DNA from: Candidatus Uhrbacteria bacterium
Lineage (GTDB): Bacteria > Patescibacteriota > Patescibacteriia > JACQRZ01
Direction of reading: 5' to 3'
NCBI GenBank assembly: GCA_016188385.1
Contig: JACPHV010000030.1
Span: forward strand, 1 to 46,608
DNA length: 46,608 nucleotides
Part shown: piece by piece, positions 28,474 through 38,706 of the stretch
How positions within the stretch are numbered: position 1 is the first letter of the stretch
Layout: each line of letters begins with the position of its first letter
Notes under the pieces: generated by a model
Databases searched by the model: none
The model's input: the letters and a program-made list of their open reading frames with translations, nothing else
What the model was told of the DNA's origin: nothing
Position numbers and translations under genes: made by a program

Positions 28474-30417
28474 ATGTTGCCGAATGTGGTTATCGGGATC
28501 ATCTCCCAAATCAACTGGGGTGACCCGCTCGCCAGCCGTGTCGGCCTTCTTGATCTTGCTTTTTATGAACTTTCCCGCAAGCAGGCTCACACGAAAGCGA
28601 TGGTGATCGCGGGCGGCCTCATCTCGTGGCGGTACCACAAACCGCTCTACCAGCGGCTCAAGGACGATGACGAGCGATACGAGTACTGTTCGCGCCTCGC
28701 GGACGAACTCTCACGTATCATTCCAAGTATCGAAAATGGCAAAGTCTATCTCATGACCTCGCCAGCTCCGAATCTGGACGGACCGATCGGAGAACTCGTT
28801 GCAACGCTTCTTACCGACATTCGACGCGACATCCGCTACTATCCGCAGCAATGTGAGCGCATACCGTTTGACGGGATGAAAGACCCCAATCGGCTTGCGA
28901 TTCTCGTCTGTTCCAAGACGCTTTTTTCTTCCGACTTTCAGTCAACTCCGGTAGACAACGTCCTGAAACAGGAGCTCAAACGTTCGTCGCAAAAACGTGC
29001 AAAATTTTACGCCGTCGCCGGTCTGGGGGTGTACGTCCACAAGCCGCCGGATACGAAACCGGAATACATCGGCGTACCGGCTCTGCACCGACTGCAAACG
29101 GTGACGACCGAGAACCAGGTTGGAGTTGTGCTGCTTGATGTGACGGATGAGACGATCATCCCGACAATGGTCTCGTTCAAAGACCAGATCAGCCAGGAAC
29201 GATCGTACGTGTCGCTCCCCGCGGGACTGCCGCCTTTGAGCCGCAGCATCTATGCGAAACTCAAAGAAGGCTCTTTCCCGCTCGGCCAGCTTGCCGATTT
29301 GTTGGGTGAAGAAAAAGAAACCGTCCTTGAGACGGTACAATCGCTCACCCAAAGACAGTGGCAAAAATACCCGCAGATCCGTTTTGATATTTCATCGAGG
29401 CGCGTGGATTTCGAACCCCGATGGCTCCAATATCAACTACGGTATCCGGTGATTCCGACAGATACTGTGTCAACGACGTTCGTTGTGCTCGCATGCCTGC
29501 ATGCCGGCTCCAAGGAGCTCGAGTACGACTTCGTGCTTGAACGGCTCGCGCAGACCATCATCGAAAGCAACGCTGACGCGCTTGCCGCAGTGGGTGACCT
29601 TATCCAGGGATTGAAGCACGATTTGGAACATCGCGGTGAAGTGGTCGAAGGTACTCTGTATTCCGACCATGAAGAAATGGCTGCGATCCTGCTCTCACGC
29701 GTGCTTGGGAGTGTTTTCCAACATCGTCTTGAACGAGTTCTGGCTCGGCACGGTGCCAAAAAACGCTACTCCAAGCGTGAAATCTGCGAACTTCTGCGTT
29801 CGTGTATGCTTCCTTTTTATTACGCGGAAGGCAATCACGACCAGTGGGTAGTGGATATCGGATTTCGTACGCTCGCGCATTTCTCGCTCAAGCTGCGCAC
29901 CGAGCTTCACACGCTCACCGAGCAGATTCTTTCCGCGCACCGCTTGCCCTGCGTCTGCAAATCGGAATTCGCGAACATCCTTGAGGAAAAAATCATCGCA
30001 ACGCATCCGCTCGGTTGGCGGGCGCAGATGCCGGAAAACCTGAAAGCGGGTTTCGCTCATCCCCACAAAGGATCCACGAAGACAAAGACTGCCCGCCTCG
30101 AGGAAGTAATGTCCGAAACGCTCAACGACTGCAATGTCGTGTTCGTCGGCAACTTCCATGCGGCGTGCGCCACGGTTATGTGGAATCCGGAGCAAGGCCT
30201 GCGTGTCGGCTTCCAACTTTCGACGATGCTGAATAAGACCCAATTCGAGGAAAACAAGTCGAAAAAGGTCTTTCGTAATTTCGGCGTGGTGAAAATGGAA
30301 TCCGATAACGGACGGATATTCAGGTACTCTACGCGGTTTGTGGAAGGACCGCGCACTACGGACGAAAAGCAGAGCCGTTACTTAAAAGAATTGAAAGAAC
30401 GGTTTGGGAAATACTAG
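28474..30417 (+). CDS. Tandem calcineurin-like metallophosphoesterase-related protein with central winged-helix-like segment (647 aa)
   Basis: ATG at 28474 with 'ggaggagg' SD; C-terminal half has 'VVLACLHAGS', 'AAVGDLIQG', 'YYAEGNHDQW', 'FAHPHKGS', 'VVFVGNFHA'; N-terminal half has degenerate equivalents 'IGIISQINWGD', 'MVIAGGLIS'. Confidence 0.65.
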   Translation: MLPNVVIGIISQINWGDPLASRVGLLDLAFYELSRKQAHTKAMVIAGGLISWRYHKPLYQRLKDDDERYEYCSRLADELSRIIPSIENGKVYLMTSPAPNLDGPIGELVATLLTDIRRDIRYYPQQCERIPFDGMKDPNRLAILVCSKTLFSSDFQSTPVDNVLKQELKRSSQKRAKFYAVAGLGVYVHKPPDTKPEYIGVPALHRLQTVTTENQVGVVLLDVTDETIIPTMVSFKDQISQERSYVSLPAGLPPLSRSIYAKLKEGSFPLGQLADLLGEEKETVLETVQSLTQRQWQKYPQIRFDISSRRVDFEPRWLQYQLRYPVIPTDTVSTTFVVLACLHAGSKELEYDFVLERLAQTIIESNADALAAVGDLIQGLKHDLEHRGEVVEGTLYSDHEEMAAILLSRVLGSVFQHRLERVLARHGAKKRYSKREICELLRSCMLPFYYAEGNHDQWVVDIGFRTLAHFSLKLRTELHTLTEQILSAHRLPCVCKSEFANILEEKIIATHPLGWRAQMPENLKAGFAHPHKGSTKTKTARLEEVMSETLNDCNVVFVGNFHAACATVMWNPEQGLRVGFQLSTMLNKTQFEENKSKKVFRNFGVVKMESDNGRIFRYSTRFVEGPRTTDEKQSRYLKELKERFGKY

Positions 30418-30466
30418 TACCACTTTCATGCTACTGACATTTGATCACCATGTTCTCCCTTTTCTT

Positions 30467-30545
30467 GAGGAACCGCTGGTAAGCCGCAAATCTTACCCGC
30501 GGTTCCTCTGACCCCCTCCGCGCTTGTTGGGGGGGGAATTTTTAT
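30467..30545 (+). terminator. Two consecutive hairpins, the second with a T tract
   Basis: GAGGAACCGC/GCGGTTCCTC with inner GGTAAG/CTTACC (30467-30508); then CCCCC...GGGGG-AATTTTTATT. Confidence 0.7.
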
Positions 30546-33361
30546 TGCAACACATGCTTCAAAAATTGTCCCGTATGACTTTCTTTCGCCTTCGAGACCT
30601 GTTCCGGCGTCCCTGAAACGATTACGCTTCCTCCGCCGCTCCCACCCTCCGGACCGAGATCAATGATATGATCGGCTGTCTTGATAACGTCGAGATTATG
30701 TTCGATAATCAGTACCGTATTTCCTTTATCCACAAGACGATTAAGTACGGACAGCAACTTCTTTATATCTTCAAAGTGAAGGCCCGTTGTCGGTTCGTCC
30801 AAAATATAAAGCGTCCTTCCCGTATCGCGGCGCGAGAGTTCTCCCGCCAGTTTGATGCGTTGCGCTTCACCGCCGGAGAGCGTTGTTGCTGATTGCCCAA
30901 GCTGAATATAGCCCAACCCGACATCAAACAACGTCTGCAGCTTGCCCTGTATCCGTGGAATCGCGCGAAAAAATTGAAGCGCTTCTTCAACGGTCATGGA
31001 AAGCACATCAGCGATTGTTTTTTCTTTATACATGATAGAAAGAGTTTCTTCGTCGTAGCGTTTCCCATTGCACACTTCACAGGGAATATATACATCCGGC
31101 AAAAAATGCATCTCGATTTTAATCACCCCGTCGCCCTGGCAATTGCCGCAGCGCCCCTCTTCCACGTTAAAACTAAACCGCCCTGGCGCATAGCCGCGCA
31201 TTTTTGATTCTTTTGTTGATGAAAACAGCTCTCTGATATAGGTAAAGACACCGGTATAGGTAGCGGGATTCGAGCGTGGGGTGCGACCGATCGGATTTTG
31301 ATCGATGATAATCACCTTATCAAGGTACGAGGTCCCTTCGATCTTTTGGTAGCGGGGTGATGCTTGCGTGTATATGCCGAGCCGTTGCGCGAGTATCGGA
31401 AATAACGTCTCGGCAACCAGTGTGCTTTTCCCGCTGCCTGACACTCCTGTCACGCAACAAAATACGCTCAACGGAAAAGAAACATCGATTGATTTGAGAT
31501 TGTGCTCATTGGCGCCGATTAGAGTGATGCTCCCTCGCGGATTCCGCCTCCTGCTCGGGACCGGTATTGATTCTTTGCCGCTTAAATAACGGCCTGTCAG
31601 CGATACGCGGCTGCGGATGATCTCGGCGGGTGTTCCCTGTGCCACTATTTCGCCCCCATGGATGCCGGCTCCCGGACCGATATCAAGAACGTAATCAGCA
31701 GCGCGGATCGTATCCTCATCATGTTCGACGACAATTACCGTATTGCCGATATCGCGCAGATGTTTCAGCGTGGCAAGCAACCGCGCGTTGTCTCGCTGAT
31801 GCAATCCTATTGACGGTTCATCGAGTATATAGAGCACGCCGCGCAATTCGGAACCAATCTGTGTCGCAAGATTAATCCGCTGCGCTTCTCCGCCCGAAAG
31901 CGTGCCTGCTCGCCGAGAAAGAGTCAGATATTCCAAACCGACATTCAGCAAAAATGAAACGCGTGCGACAATTTCCTTAATAATCTGGCTTCCGATCTTG
32001 CCGCGCGTGTCGGACAATTTCAATTCCGAGAAAAATGCCGATACATCTCGTATGGATAAATCCGTCACGTCAATGATAGATTTGTCTTGAATCGTGACTG
32101 CAAGACTTTCTTTGCGAAGACGTTTTCCAAAACATGCCGCGCAGGGCTTTTCTCTCATGAATTGCGCGATATCGAAGCGCCGATCTTCAGACTGTGTCTG
32201 GTGGTAGTAACGTTTGAGTTGCGGAATAACGCCCTCATATCCGCTTTCCGCATCCCCGTGGAGCAAGAGCTTTTGCACGTCTGACGGCAGGTCTTGAAAA
32301 GGAACAATGAGTGAAAAACGAGCTTCGCGCGAAAGCGTCTCCAGCGTGGAGTGGCGCACCCAAGCGATGGAACGCATCCACGGCACGATCGCTCCATCTC
32401 GAATAGACAATGCGCGGTTCGGTACCACAAGTTCTTCATCGAATTCCTGGATTACTCCTAATCCATGGCAGTCAGGACACGCGCCCTGCGGCGCGTTAAA
32501 TGAAAACATACGCGGCTGAAGTTCGTCAAAATTTATGCCGCAATCAACACAAGCAAGATGCTTGGAAAATAATTTTTCTTCATACGGCTTTGCGCCATCT
32601 TTTTTCACATCATGTGCCGTGCGTTTTTTCTCGATAAGCGCGATGGCAAGACCGTTCCCGCGCGCAAGCGCTTTTTCCACTGCTTCATGAAGGCGGCTCT
32701 TTTCGTCAACGCGAGCTTCAACGCGATCAATGAGCACGTCGATGGTGTGCTTCTGGTATCGTTTGAGTAAGATTGACTCCGTGCCAAGATTAAAAAAAAC
32801 ACCATCAACGCGTACGCGAGTAAATCCTTGGCGCTTCAGATCGGGAAAGACATAATCGTACGTGCCTTTCCGATCGCGCACGAGCGGCGCAAGGATATTC
32901 AGGCGTGATCCTGCGTGATCCGCGAGAATTTGTTTTGCGATTGACTGCGCGTCCTGATTTACGATTATCTGCCCGCATTGGGGGCAATGCGGTATTCCGA
33001 TCCGGGCAAACAACAAACGAAGATAATCATATATTTCGGTGACAGTGCCGACAGTGGATCGTGGATTTTGCGATAATTTTTTTTGCTGGATTGCGATCGC
33101 GGGACTCAATCCTTTGATGGAATCAACATCCGGTTTATGCATGACTCCTAAAAATTGCCGAGCATACGCGGAGAGCGATTCCACGTATCGCCGCTGACCC
33201 TCGGCATAAATCGTGTCAAAAGCAAGACTGCTCTTACCGCTTCCGGACAGTCCGGTAATCACGGTCAAAGAATTGATGGGAATAGCAGCATCAATATTTT
33301 TCAGATTGTGCTGACGCGCTCCCTTGATAAGGATCGCTTCGTTTTGGTCATTTGCTTTCAT
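30542..33361 (-). CDS. uvrA: Excinuclease ABC subunit A
   Basis: '[58 protein letters not shown]', paired Walker/signature motifs; start inferred at [11 protein letters not shown] (ORF extends to 33433). Confidence 0.97.
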   Translation of the reverse strand: MKANDQNEAILIKGARQHNLKNIDAAIPINSLTVITGLSGSGKSSLAFDTIYAEGQRRYVESLSAYARQFLGVMHKPDVDSIKGLSPAIAIQQKKLSQNPRSTVGTVTEIYDYLRLLFARIGIPHCPQCGQIIVNQDAQSIAKQILADHAGSRLNILAPLVRDRKGTYDYVFPDLKRQGFTRVRVDGVFFNLGTESILLKRYQKHTIDVLIDRVEARVDEKSRLHEAVEKALARGNGLAIALIEKKRTAHDVKKDGAKPYEEKLFSKHLACVDCGINFDELQPRMFSFNAPQGACPDCHGLGVIQEFDEELVVPNRALSIRDGAIVPWMRSIAWVRHSTLETLSREARFSLIVPFQDLPSDVQKLLLHGDAESGYEGVIPQLKRYYHQTQSEDRRFDIAQFMREKPCAACFGKRLRKESLAVTIQDKSIIDVTDLSIRDVSAFFSELKLSDTRGKIGSQIIKEIVARVSFLLNVGLEYLTLSRRAGTLSGGEAQRINLATQIGSELRGVLYILDEPSIGLHQRDNARLLATLKHLRDIGNTVIVVEHDEDTIRAADYVLDIGPGAGIHGGEIVAQGTPAEIIRSRVSLTGRYLSGKESIPVPSRRRNPRGSITLIGANEHNLKSIDVSFPLSVFCCVTGVSGSGKSTLVAETLFPILAQRLGIYTQASPRYQKIEGTSYLDKVIIIDQNPIGRTPRSNPATYTGVFTYIRELFSSTKESKMRGYAPGRFSFNVEEGRCGNCQGDGVIKIEMHFLPDVYIPCEVCNGKRYDEETLSIMYKEKTIADVLSMTVEEALQFFRAIPRIQGKLQTLFDVGLGYIQLGQSATTLSGGEAQRIKLAGELSRRDTGRTLYILDEPTTGLHFEDIKKLLSVLNRLVDKGNTVLIIEHNLDVIKTADHIIDLGPEGGSGGGSVIVSGTPEQVSKAKESHTGQFLKHVLQ

Positions 33362-33439
33362 TGGAAAAAGAGAAGGGGCAACGCACTGGCGCGCCCCGAT
33401 AATTTCGTCTACGTCGAACTTTGGATTGGCCACTATTTC

Positions 33440-34735
33440 CTATGGCTTCTCCTTCGGTTCGGGTGGCGAATCGATGATGAGATCGAGCGGAAAGCGAAAT
33501 GTGTCTAGCCAGCAATCGACACCGTTATCGCGCTCCACCCTCCCATACCGGACTGTATCGCAAGAATAGCGCCCTGCCGCTCGGATGGCATAGACTGTAT
33601 CCTGCTTTATGATCCAGGATACGATCCTTGTCTCGGCTAAGCTGTTTCGATGCAGGTACCATAACCTTTGTTTTGTCCCCACATAAAGTTTCTTACCTTG
33701 CGAAGTCTCTCGGACTGCACCCCACCAAAATGTTGGGGTATACCTTTCGCCGTCAGCCCACCCACCGATGAGAAGAACCCCCTTTTTTTCATCGTAGGCT
33801 AGGCGCTGATTGAACTCGTCACCCCCGTCACTCCCAGAATTCTGGGTGATGTCAAGCGGATATGTTGCCTTGACTATGTCGCTTACCATTTTAATTGGAA
33901 CCTCGGGGGCGACCTCGATTTCTATACCATCGAATACTCCCTGCGGTGGGATAAGGCGACGTTCGGATTTCATCTTGCTAAAATCCCATGCCTTGATTCC
34001 TCCATTTATGTGCCGCGGAAGTCCGATGTAGCCTGCGACGGTATTCATAACGTAGGGCCCGACTTCTCGTGCCGGACCGGGCTTGTGAAACGAAAGATTC
34101 CCGTCGCGTTCCACAAACGTACCGCCAAATCCCCAGTCAGGATATCCCCAAGCGGGACGGCCATCTATGCCGATGTTTTTTTTCAACGGATAGAAATTGC
34201 CTCCCGTGAATCCATACTCATCAGGATCAAGTCGGGCAAGCTCGAAGACGATGTCGCCCGTCTCTTCGTCTTTTGCCATGCCTGTCACCAGGTTCTCGGC
34301 ATTCCACGAAGAGTAATAAAGTTTGACACCGTGTTCGCTCCACGCCTGGAGCTTCTCAATTCCCTTCGGGGTGAGATACTTCCATGTGAAGTTATTGTAA
34401 GGTGCCCACAACGGCCGTGGTGTCGGAGTCGAAGTCGGCTCCGCGGTAGGGGTTGAACTCGGATTCGAGGTCGGAGAAGGGATCGGGGTCGGGCGCAAAT
34501 CCTGGCCATCAGGCACTATGACTACCGTACCCGTCGGAGATGCTGACGGATCCACGCCACCAGGCGCGGACGTTGCCGTCGTACCAGACGACGGATCCAC
34601 TCCACCGGGCGCGGACGTTGCCGCAGAAGTCGACACCACCGCCCCCTGCTCCTGGAATATATTCTTTACCGCGTTGCAGCCCCACAAGGCTGCGCTCATC
34701 ATGGCAGCCGCAAGACTGCCTATGACTCGTTTCAT
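33440..34735 (-). CDS. Secreted lipoprotein with Pro/Thr/Ser-rich linker and novel C-terminal domain
   Basis: Signal peptide with lipobox-like 'AALWGC', 15-aa repeat 'TSAPGGVDPS', PTS-rich stretch, globular remainder; SD aaaggag upstream. Confidence 0.75.
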   Translation of the reverse strand: MKRVIGSLAAAMMSAALWGCNAVKNIFQEQGAVVSTSAATSAPGGVDPSSGTTATSAPGGVDPSASPTGTVVIVPDGQDLRPTPIPSPTSNPSSTPTAEPTSTPTPRPLWAPYNNFTWKYLTPKGIEKLQAWSEHGVKLYYSSWNAENLVTGMAKDEETGDIVFELARLDPDEYGFTGGNFYPLKKNIGIDGRPAWGYPDWGFGGTFVERDGNLSFHKPGPAREVGPYVMNTVAGYIGLPRHINGGIKAWDFSKMKSERRLIPPQGVFDGIEIEVAPEVPIKMVSDIVKATYPLDITQNSGSDGGDEFNQRLAYDEKKGVLLIGGWADGERYTPTFWWGAVRETSQGKKLYVGTKQRLWYLHRNSLAETRIVSWIIKQDTVYAIRAAGRYSCDTVRYGRVERDNGVDCWLDTFRFPLDLIIDSPPEPKEKP

Positions 34736-34933
34736 TATCTACCTGCTCCTTTCGTTTCTGTGTCGCGACCGAAATGCTATTACTCAAAACACAGAGTATA
34801 CGCACATCCGTCGCGGCACAGAACATACTCTCATCATTGATCCGATTTCTCAAAGAACGATTGCTAGACATGATACTCACGAATGAAGAGAAAAGCAATA
34901 GAGGCGTACTCACAAAAAATGGCCAATCGCTTT

Positions 34934-36703
34934 TTAGCGCAGGAATCCTCCGGATTGCAACGACCAGAGACGCGCGTATAATGTTCCGCTTTGCGCCGAT
35001 AATTCCTCATGCGTACCTTCCTGAACGATGTTCCCCTGTTCTAATACAAAGATATGGTCCATTTTTCGTATCGTTGAAAGGCGGTGCGCTATCGCAATGG
35101 TCGTTTTCCCTTTCATAAGATGTTCCAACGAATCTTGAATATAACTTTCCGACTCCGAATCCAGGCTCGAGGTAGCTTCATCCAATATCAAAATCGGGGC
35201 ATTCTTCAAGATAACGCGCGCGATGGCGACACGTTGTTTTTCCCCTCCGGAAAGTTTTACTCCCCGCTCCCCGACCAGGGTTTCATATCTGTGCGGCAGA
35301 GCATTGATGAATTCTTCGCAATGCGCGAGCTTGGAGGCTGAATACACAGCTTCAACCGGAGCATCAGGATTGCCATATCGGATATTTTCAAACAATGATC
35401 GATGAAACAAGATCGGATCTTGCGGCACGTACGCGATAATACCGCGGAGGCTTGCCAGGGTAATGGAACGGATATCGTGATCGTCAATGGTAATAAACCC
35501 CTCGTTGACATCACGGAGCCGCAGAAGCAATCGCACGAGAGTCGACTTTCCGCCGCCGGACGGACCCACGAACGCAACGCGCTGCCCTGCATCGATCTTC
35601 AGATTCAAATCCTGAAATACAGGACGATTGGCGATATAGCTAAAAGAAACATGTGCAAACCGTATCGCTCCGCGCGACGATCCCAGAGAAATCGCGTCGT
35701 GAGCGTCAATAATCGAAGGGCGGTGATTGATAATCTCAACCATTTCTTTCGCATCGGCGACGCTTTCCGCGATATCGCGTATCGTACGTGGAAATTCCCA
35801 GAGTTGCCGCTGCATCTGCATATAGTACGTAAACGTAAGCAAAAGTATGCCGAGTCCGATAACACCGCTGTACCATAGATGCGTGCCAACAAAGAATACC
35901 GCAAACAACACCCCGATAAAAAGCAATGCTTGCGCGCTATCGTTGAGTGTACTTAATAGCCATGAAACAACAGACGCTCTGCGCAAACGTTCCACTGCTA
36001 CGCCGAACCTCTTATGTTCGTATTCAAAGCCATGGAAAAGGCGGATCGTCTCGCTATTCGTGACAGCATCGGCGAGCACCGCTGTCGTATGCGTATCCTC
36101 CCACGATCTCCGGATATCATAGGTAAGCTTCCATTTAGAGAAAAGGATATTTACTGCGATGAGCGCTACGACAAATCCTGCTATCAGAGCCATAATCTGA
36201 ATTGAATGAAAGGCAAGTATGATGATAATGGAAGCAAGTCGCACCGCCGGCGCGAAGAAATGCCAATACGCTTTGTCATTCAGTTTTTGAAACGACGATG
36301 AAAGACGGTTCACCCTTTGAACCAAAGCTCCTGTAAAAGTATCGGTAAAAAATCCGTATGACTGCGGCATGAGCTTCGTGAATGCTGTTGTTCGCAACTC
36401 TGCCATCACGCGCGCGGTGAACATGCTATCAAAAATAGATGCTCCCCGATACGCGACATATTCCACCATATGCAGGGCAAAGACGATCCACACGGTCGAA
36501 AGTAAAACATCACGAGCTTCTTCTGTGCGCGGGGCAGACGCGAGAAAATCAAAATACTCCTTGTAATAGAGCGGGTAAATCGCGCTCAACACAACCGCGG
36601 ATCCCAAACTAATCAACATAGATGAAAGTAAAAGAGGGTGCCGGCATGAATGCCCCCAATACACGCGGAGGACGTCTCGAATTGTTGCTGGTTTAATATT
36701 CAT
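34934..36703 (-). CDS. ABC transporter, fused permease and ATPase (exporter type)
   Basis: 'VAFVGPSGGGKSTLVRLLLRL', 'LSGGEKQRVAIARVILKNAPILILDEATSSLDSESE'. Confidence 0.96.
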   Translation of the reverse strand: MNIKPATIRDVLRVYWGHSCRHPLLLSSMLISLGSAVVLSAIYPLYYKEYFDFLASAPRTEEARDVLLSTVWIVFALHMVEYVAYRGASIFDSMFTARVMAELRTTAFTKLMPQSYGFFTDTFTGALVQRVNRLSSSFQKLNDKAYWHFFAPAVRLASIIIILAFHSIQIMALIAGFVVALIAVNILFSKWKLTYDIRRSWEDTHTTAVLADAVTNSETIRLFHGFEYEHKRFGVAVERLRRASVVSWLLSTLNDSAQALLFIGVLFAVFFVGTHLWYSGVIGLGILLLTFTYYMQMQRQLWEFPRTIRDIAESVADAKEMVEIINHRPSIIDAHDAISLGSSRGAIRFAHVSFSYIANRPVFQDLNLKIDAGQRVAFVGPSGGGKSTLVRLLLRLRDVNEGFITIDDHDIRSITLASLRGIIAYVPQDPILFHRSLFENIRYGNPDAPVEAVYSASKLAHCEEFINALPHRYETLVGERGVKLSGGEKQRVAIARVILKNAPILILDEATSSLDSESESYIQDSLEHLMKGKTTIAIAHRLSTIRKMDHIFVLEQGNIVQEGTHEELSAQSGTLYARLWSLQSGGFLR

Positions 36704-36726
36704 GGTATAGATATTCAATCGTGAAA

Positions 36727-38676
36727 TTATGTTCGAGACTTCCGAGTTCTTTTTTCAACAATAGTACGTATCGCGTCACGAAGCAAAATCGCTTTTTCAA
36801 AATCCAGACGCTCAACAGCCGCGCGCATCTCCTCTTGCAGCGCGACGAGATTCTTTCGCGCGTCAGATTTCACCGACTCCACGATTTCTCCCGGCAAAAA
36901 GGATGTTTCCACTTTTTTCTTGATACTTGCGGGAGTAATGCCATACTCCTTGTTATATTGTATCTGGATCGCTCGGCGCCTCTCGGTCTCCTCGATCGCT
37001 TTTTTCAATGACCCTGTCATGGTATCCGCGTACATCACCACGCGCCCATCCGCATGACGCGACGCGCGCCCGATCGTCTGTATCAAACTTGTCGCATTCC
37101 GCAAAAACCCTTCTTTGTCCGCATCCAATATCGCAACAAGCTCTACCTCCGGTATATCAAGACCTTCACGCAATAAGTTAATACCGACCAAGACATCATA
37201 CACGCCGAGCCGAAGATCTTTGATCAATGCCGCGCGGTCGATGGTATCAATCTCACTGTGCAGATAACGCGCTTTCACGTCATGCTCGGTAAGATATTCA
37301 GAAAGCTCTTCGGCGGAACGCTTCGTCAACGTGGTTACAAGCACGCGACTTCCCTTTCGTACTGTTACCGCTATTTCAGAACACAGGTCGGCAATGTACC
37401 CTTTGATCGGTCTTACCGTGACAGTCGGATCCAATAAGCCCGTAGGGCGAACAACCTGTTCGACTACTTGGCCGCTGCTTTGGGTCTCATACGAATCCGG
37501 CGTCGCGCTCACGAATATCGTATGATCGAGATAGGATTCAAATTCCGGGAATGTCAGCGGACGATTATCATACGCGGAAGGAAGGCGAAAACCATAATCC
37601 ACGAGATTCCTTTTTCGCGCATAATCGCCGCGGTGCATACCCTGTATTTGCGGGATGGTGGCATGACTCTCATCTATGCAAATCAAAAATTCCTTGGAAA
37701 AAGGATTGGAACGAAAAAAATCAAGCAAACAAAAAGGCGGTTTACCCATCGGACGTCCGTCAAAGTGCCGGGAATAATTTTCGATACCCTTGCAGTATCC
37801 AAGCTGTTCAATCATCTCTAAATCGTACTGCGTCCTCTGCTCCAAACGATGCGCCTCCAGCATTCCGAGTTGCGGCAAACGCGTACGGAGTTCCTCACGA
37901 ATTGACGAAATTGCCGATTTCCGCTTTTCCTCGGGAGCCACAAACGGCTTTGCGGGATAGATATGCGCGATCTGTGTTTTTGATGTTTCATCGAGTGAAA
38001 TCGGATCTAACAACGCGATTGACTCAACTTCATCGTCAAAAAATTCAAAACGATATATGTCGCCGCCAAATCCCTGCATGACATCTACCGTATCGCCGCG
38101 AACGCGAAAGCGTCCCGCGCGAAGTTCGGTATCATTGCGCTCATATAACGCGTCAACAAGTTTGGAAAGAAATGCGTGGCGTCCGATACGGTCTGCCTGC
38201 GATATGGTAATCTTGCTTTCCATAAAATCATGCGGACTTCCGAGACCATAGATACATGATACCGAAGCGATCACAATGACATCGGGACGGCTTACGAGAG
38301 AGGCCGCGGCTTCCATCCGCAACTGTTCGATTCTCTCGTTGATTTGAGTCTCTTTTTCTATGTAGGTATCGGTCTGTGGAAGATAGCTTTCCGGAAGATA
38401 ATAATCATAGTAGGAAACGAAATAGCATACTTTATTTTTAGGAAAAAAATTGCGGAACTCCGTGTAGAGTTGTGCCGCAAGCGTTTTATTATGCGCAATA
38501 ACGATAGTGGGTATCTGCAGCTGCTCGATCACGCAAGACAGTGTGTATGTTTTACCGGAACCGGTAATTCCGAGAAGTGTTTGCCGATCAAAGCGATGAA
38601 AGCCATCCGTTAACGATCGGATGGCTTTCGGCTGATCCCCCGCCGGTTTGAATTGAGAAACGAGTTTGAATTTCAT
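36727..38676 (-). CDS. uvrB: Excinuclease ABC subunit B
   Basis: 'LLGITGSGKTYTLSCVIEQ', 'YDYYLPESYLPQTDTYIEKE', 'IDESHATIPQIQGMHRGDYARKRNLVDYGFRLPSAYDNRPL', C-terminal UVR motif. Confidence 0.98.
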   Translation of the reverse strand: MKFKLVSQFKPAGDQPKAIRSLTDGFHRFDRQTLLGITGSGKTYTLSCVIEQLQIPTIVIAHNKTLAAQLYTEFRNFFPKNKVCYFVSYYDYYLPESYLPQTDTYIEKETQINERIEQLRMEAAASLVSRPDVIVIASVSCIYGLGSPHDFMESKITISQADRIGRHAFLSKLVDALYERNDTELRAGRFRVRGDTVDVMQGFGGDIYRFEFFDDEVESIALLDPISLDETSKTQIAHIYPAKPFVAPEEKRKSAISSIREELRTRLPQLGMLEAHRLEQRTQYDLEMIEQLGYCKGIENYSRHFDGRPMGKPPFCLLDFFRSNPFSKEFLICIDESHATIPQIQGMHRGDYARKRNLVDYGFRLPSAYDNRPLTFPEFESYLDHTIFVSATPDSYETQSSGQVVEQVVRPTGLLDPTVTVRPIKGYIADLCSEIAVTVRKGSRVLVTTLTKRSAEELSEYLTEHDVKARYLHSEIDTIDRAALIKDLRLGVYDVLVGINLLREGLDIPEVELVAILDADKEGFLRNATSLIQTIGRASRHADGRVVMYADTMTGSLKKAIEETERRRAIQIQYNKEYGITPASIKKKVETSFLPGEIVESVKSDARKNLVALQEEMRAAVERLDFEKAILLRDAIRTIVEKRTRKSRT

Positions 38677-38706
38677 TGATAATCGTTTTGACTACAATAC
38701 ACTACA

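Noticed and set aside
29695-30243. 182-aa minus-strand ORF
   Set aside because: Antisense to the C-terminal phosphoesterase domain, which has recognisable motifs
33361-33433. Upstream-extended start of uvrA
   Set aside because: The extra 24 residues ([24 protein letters not shown]) precede the conserved UvrA N-terminus; the Met at 33361 is more likely, though not proven
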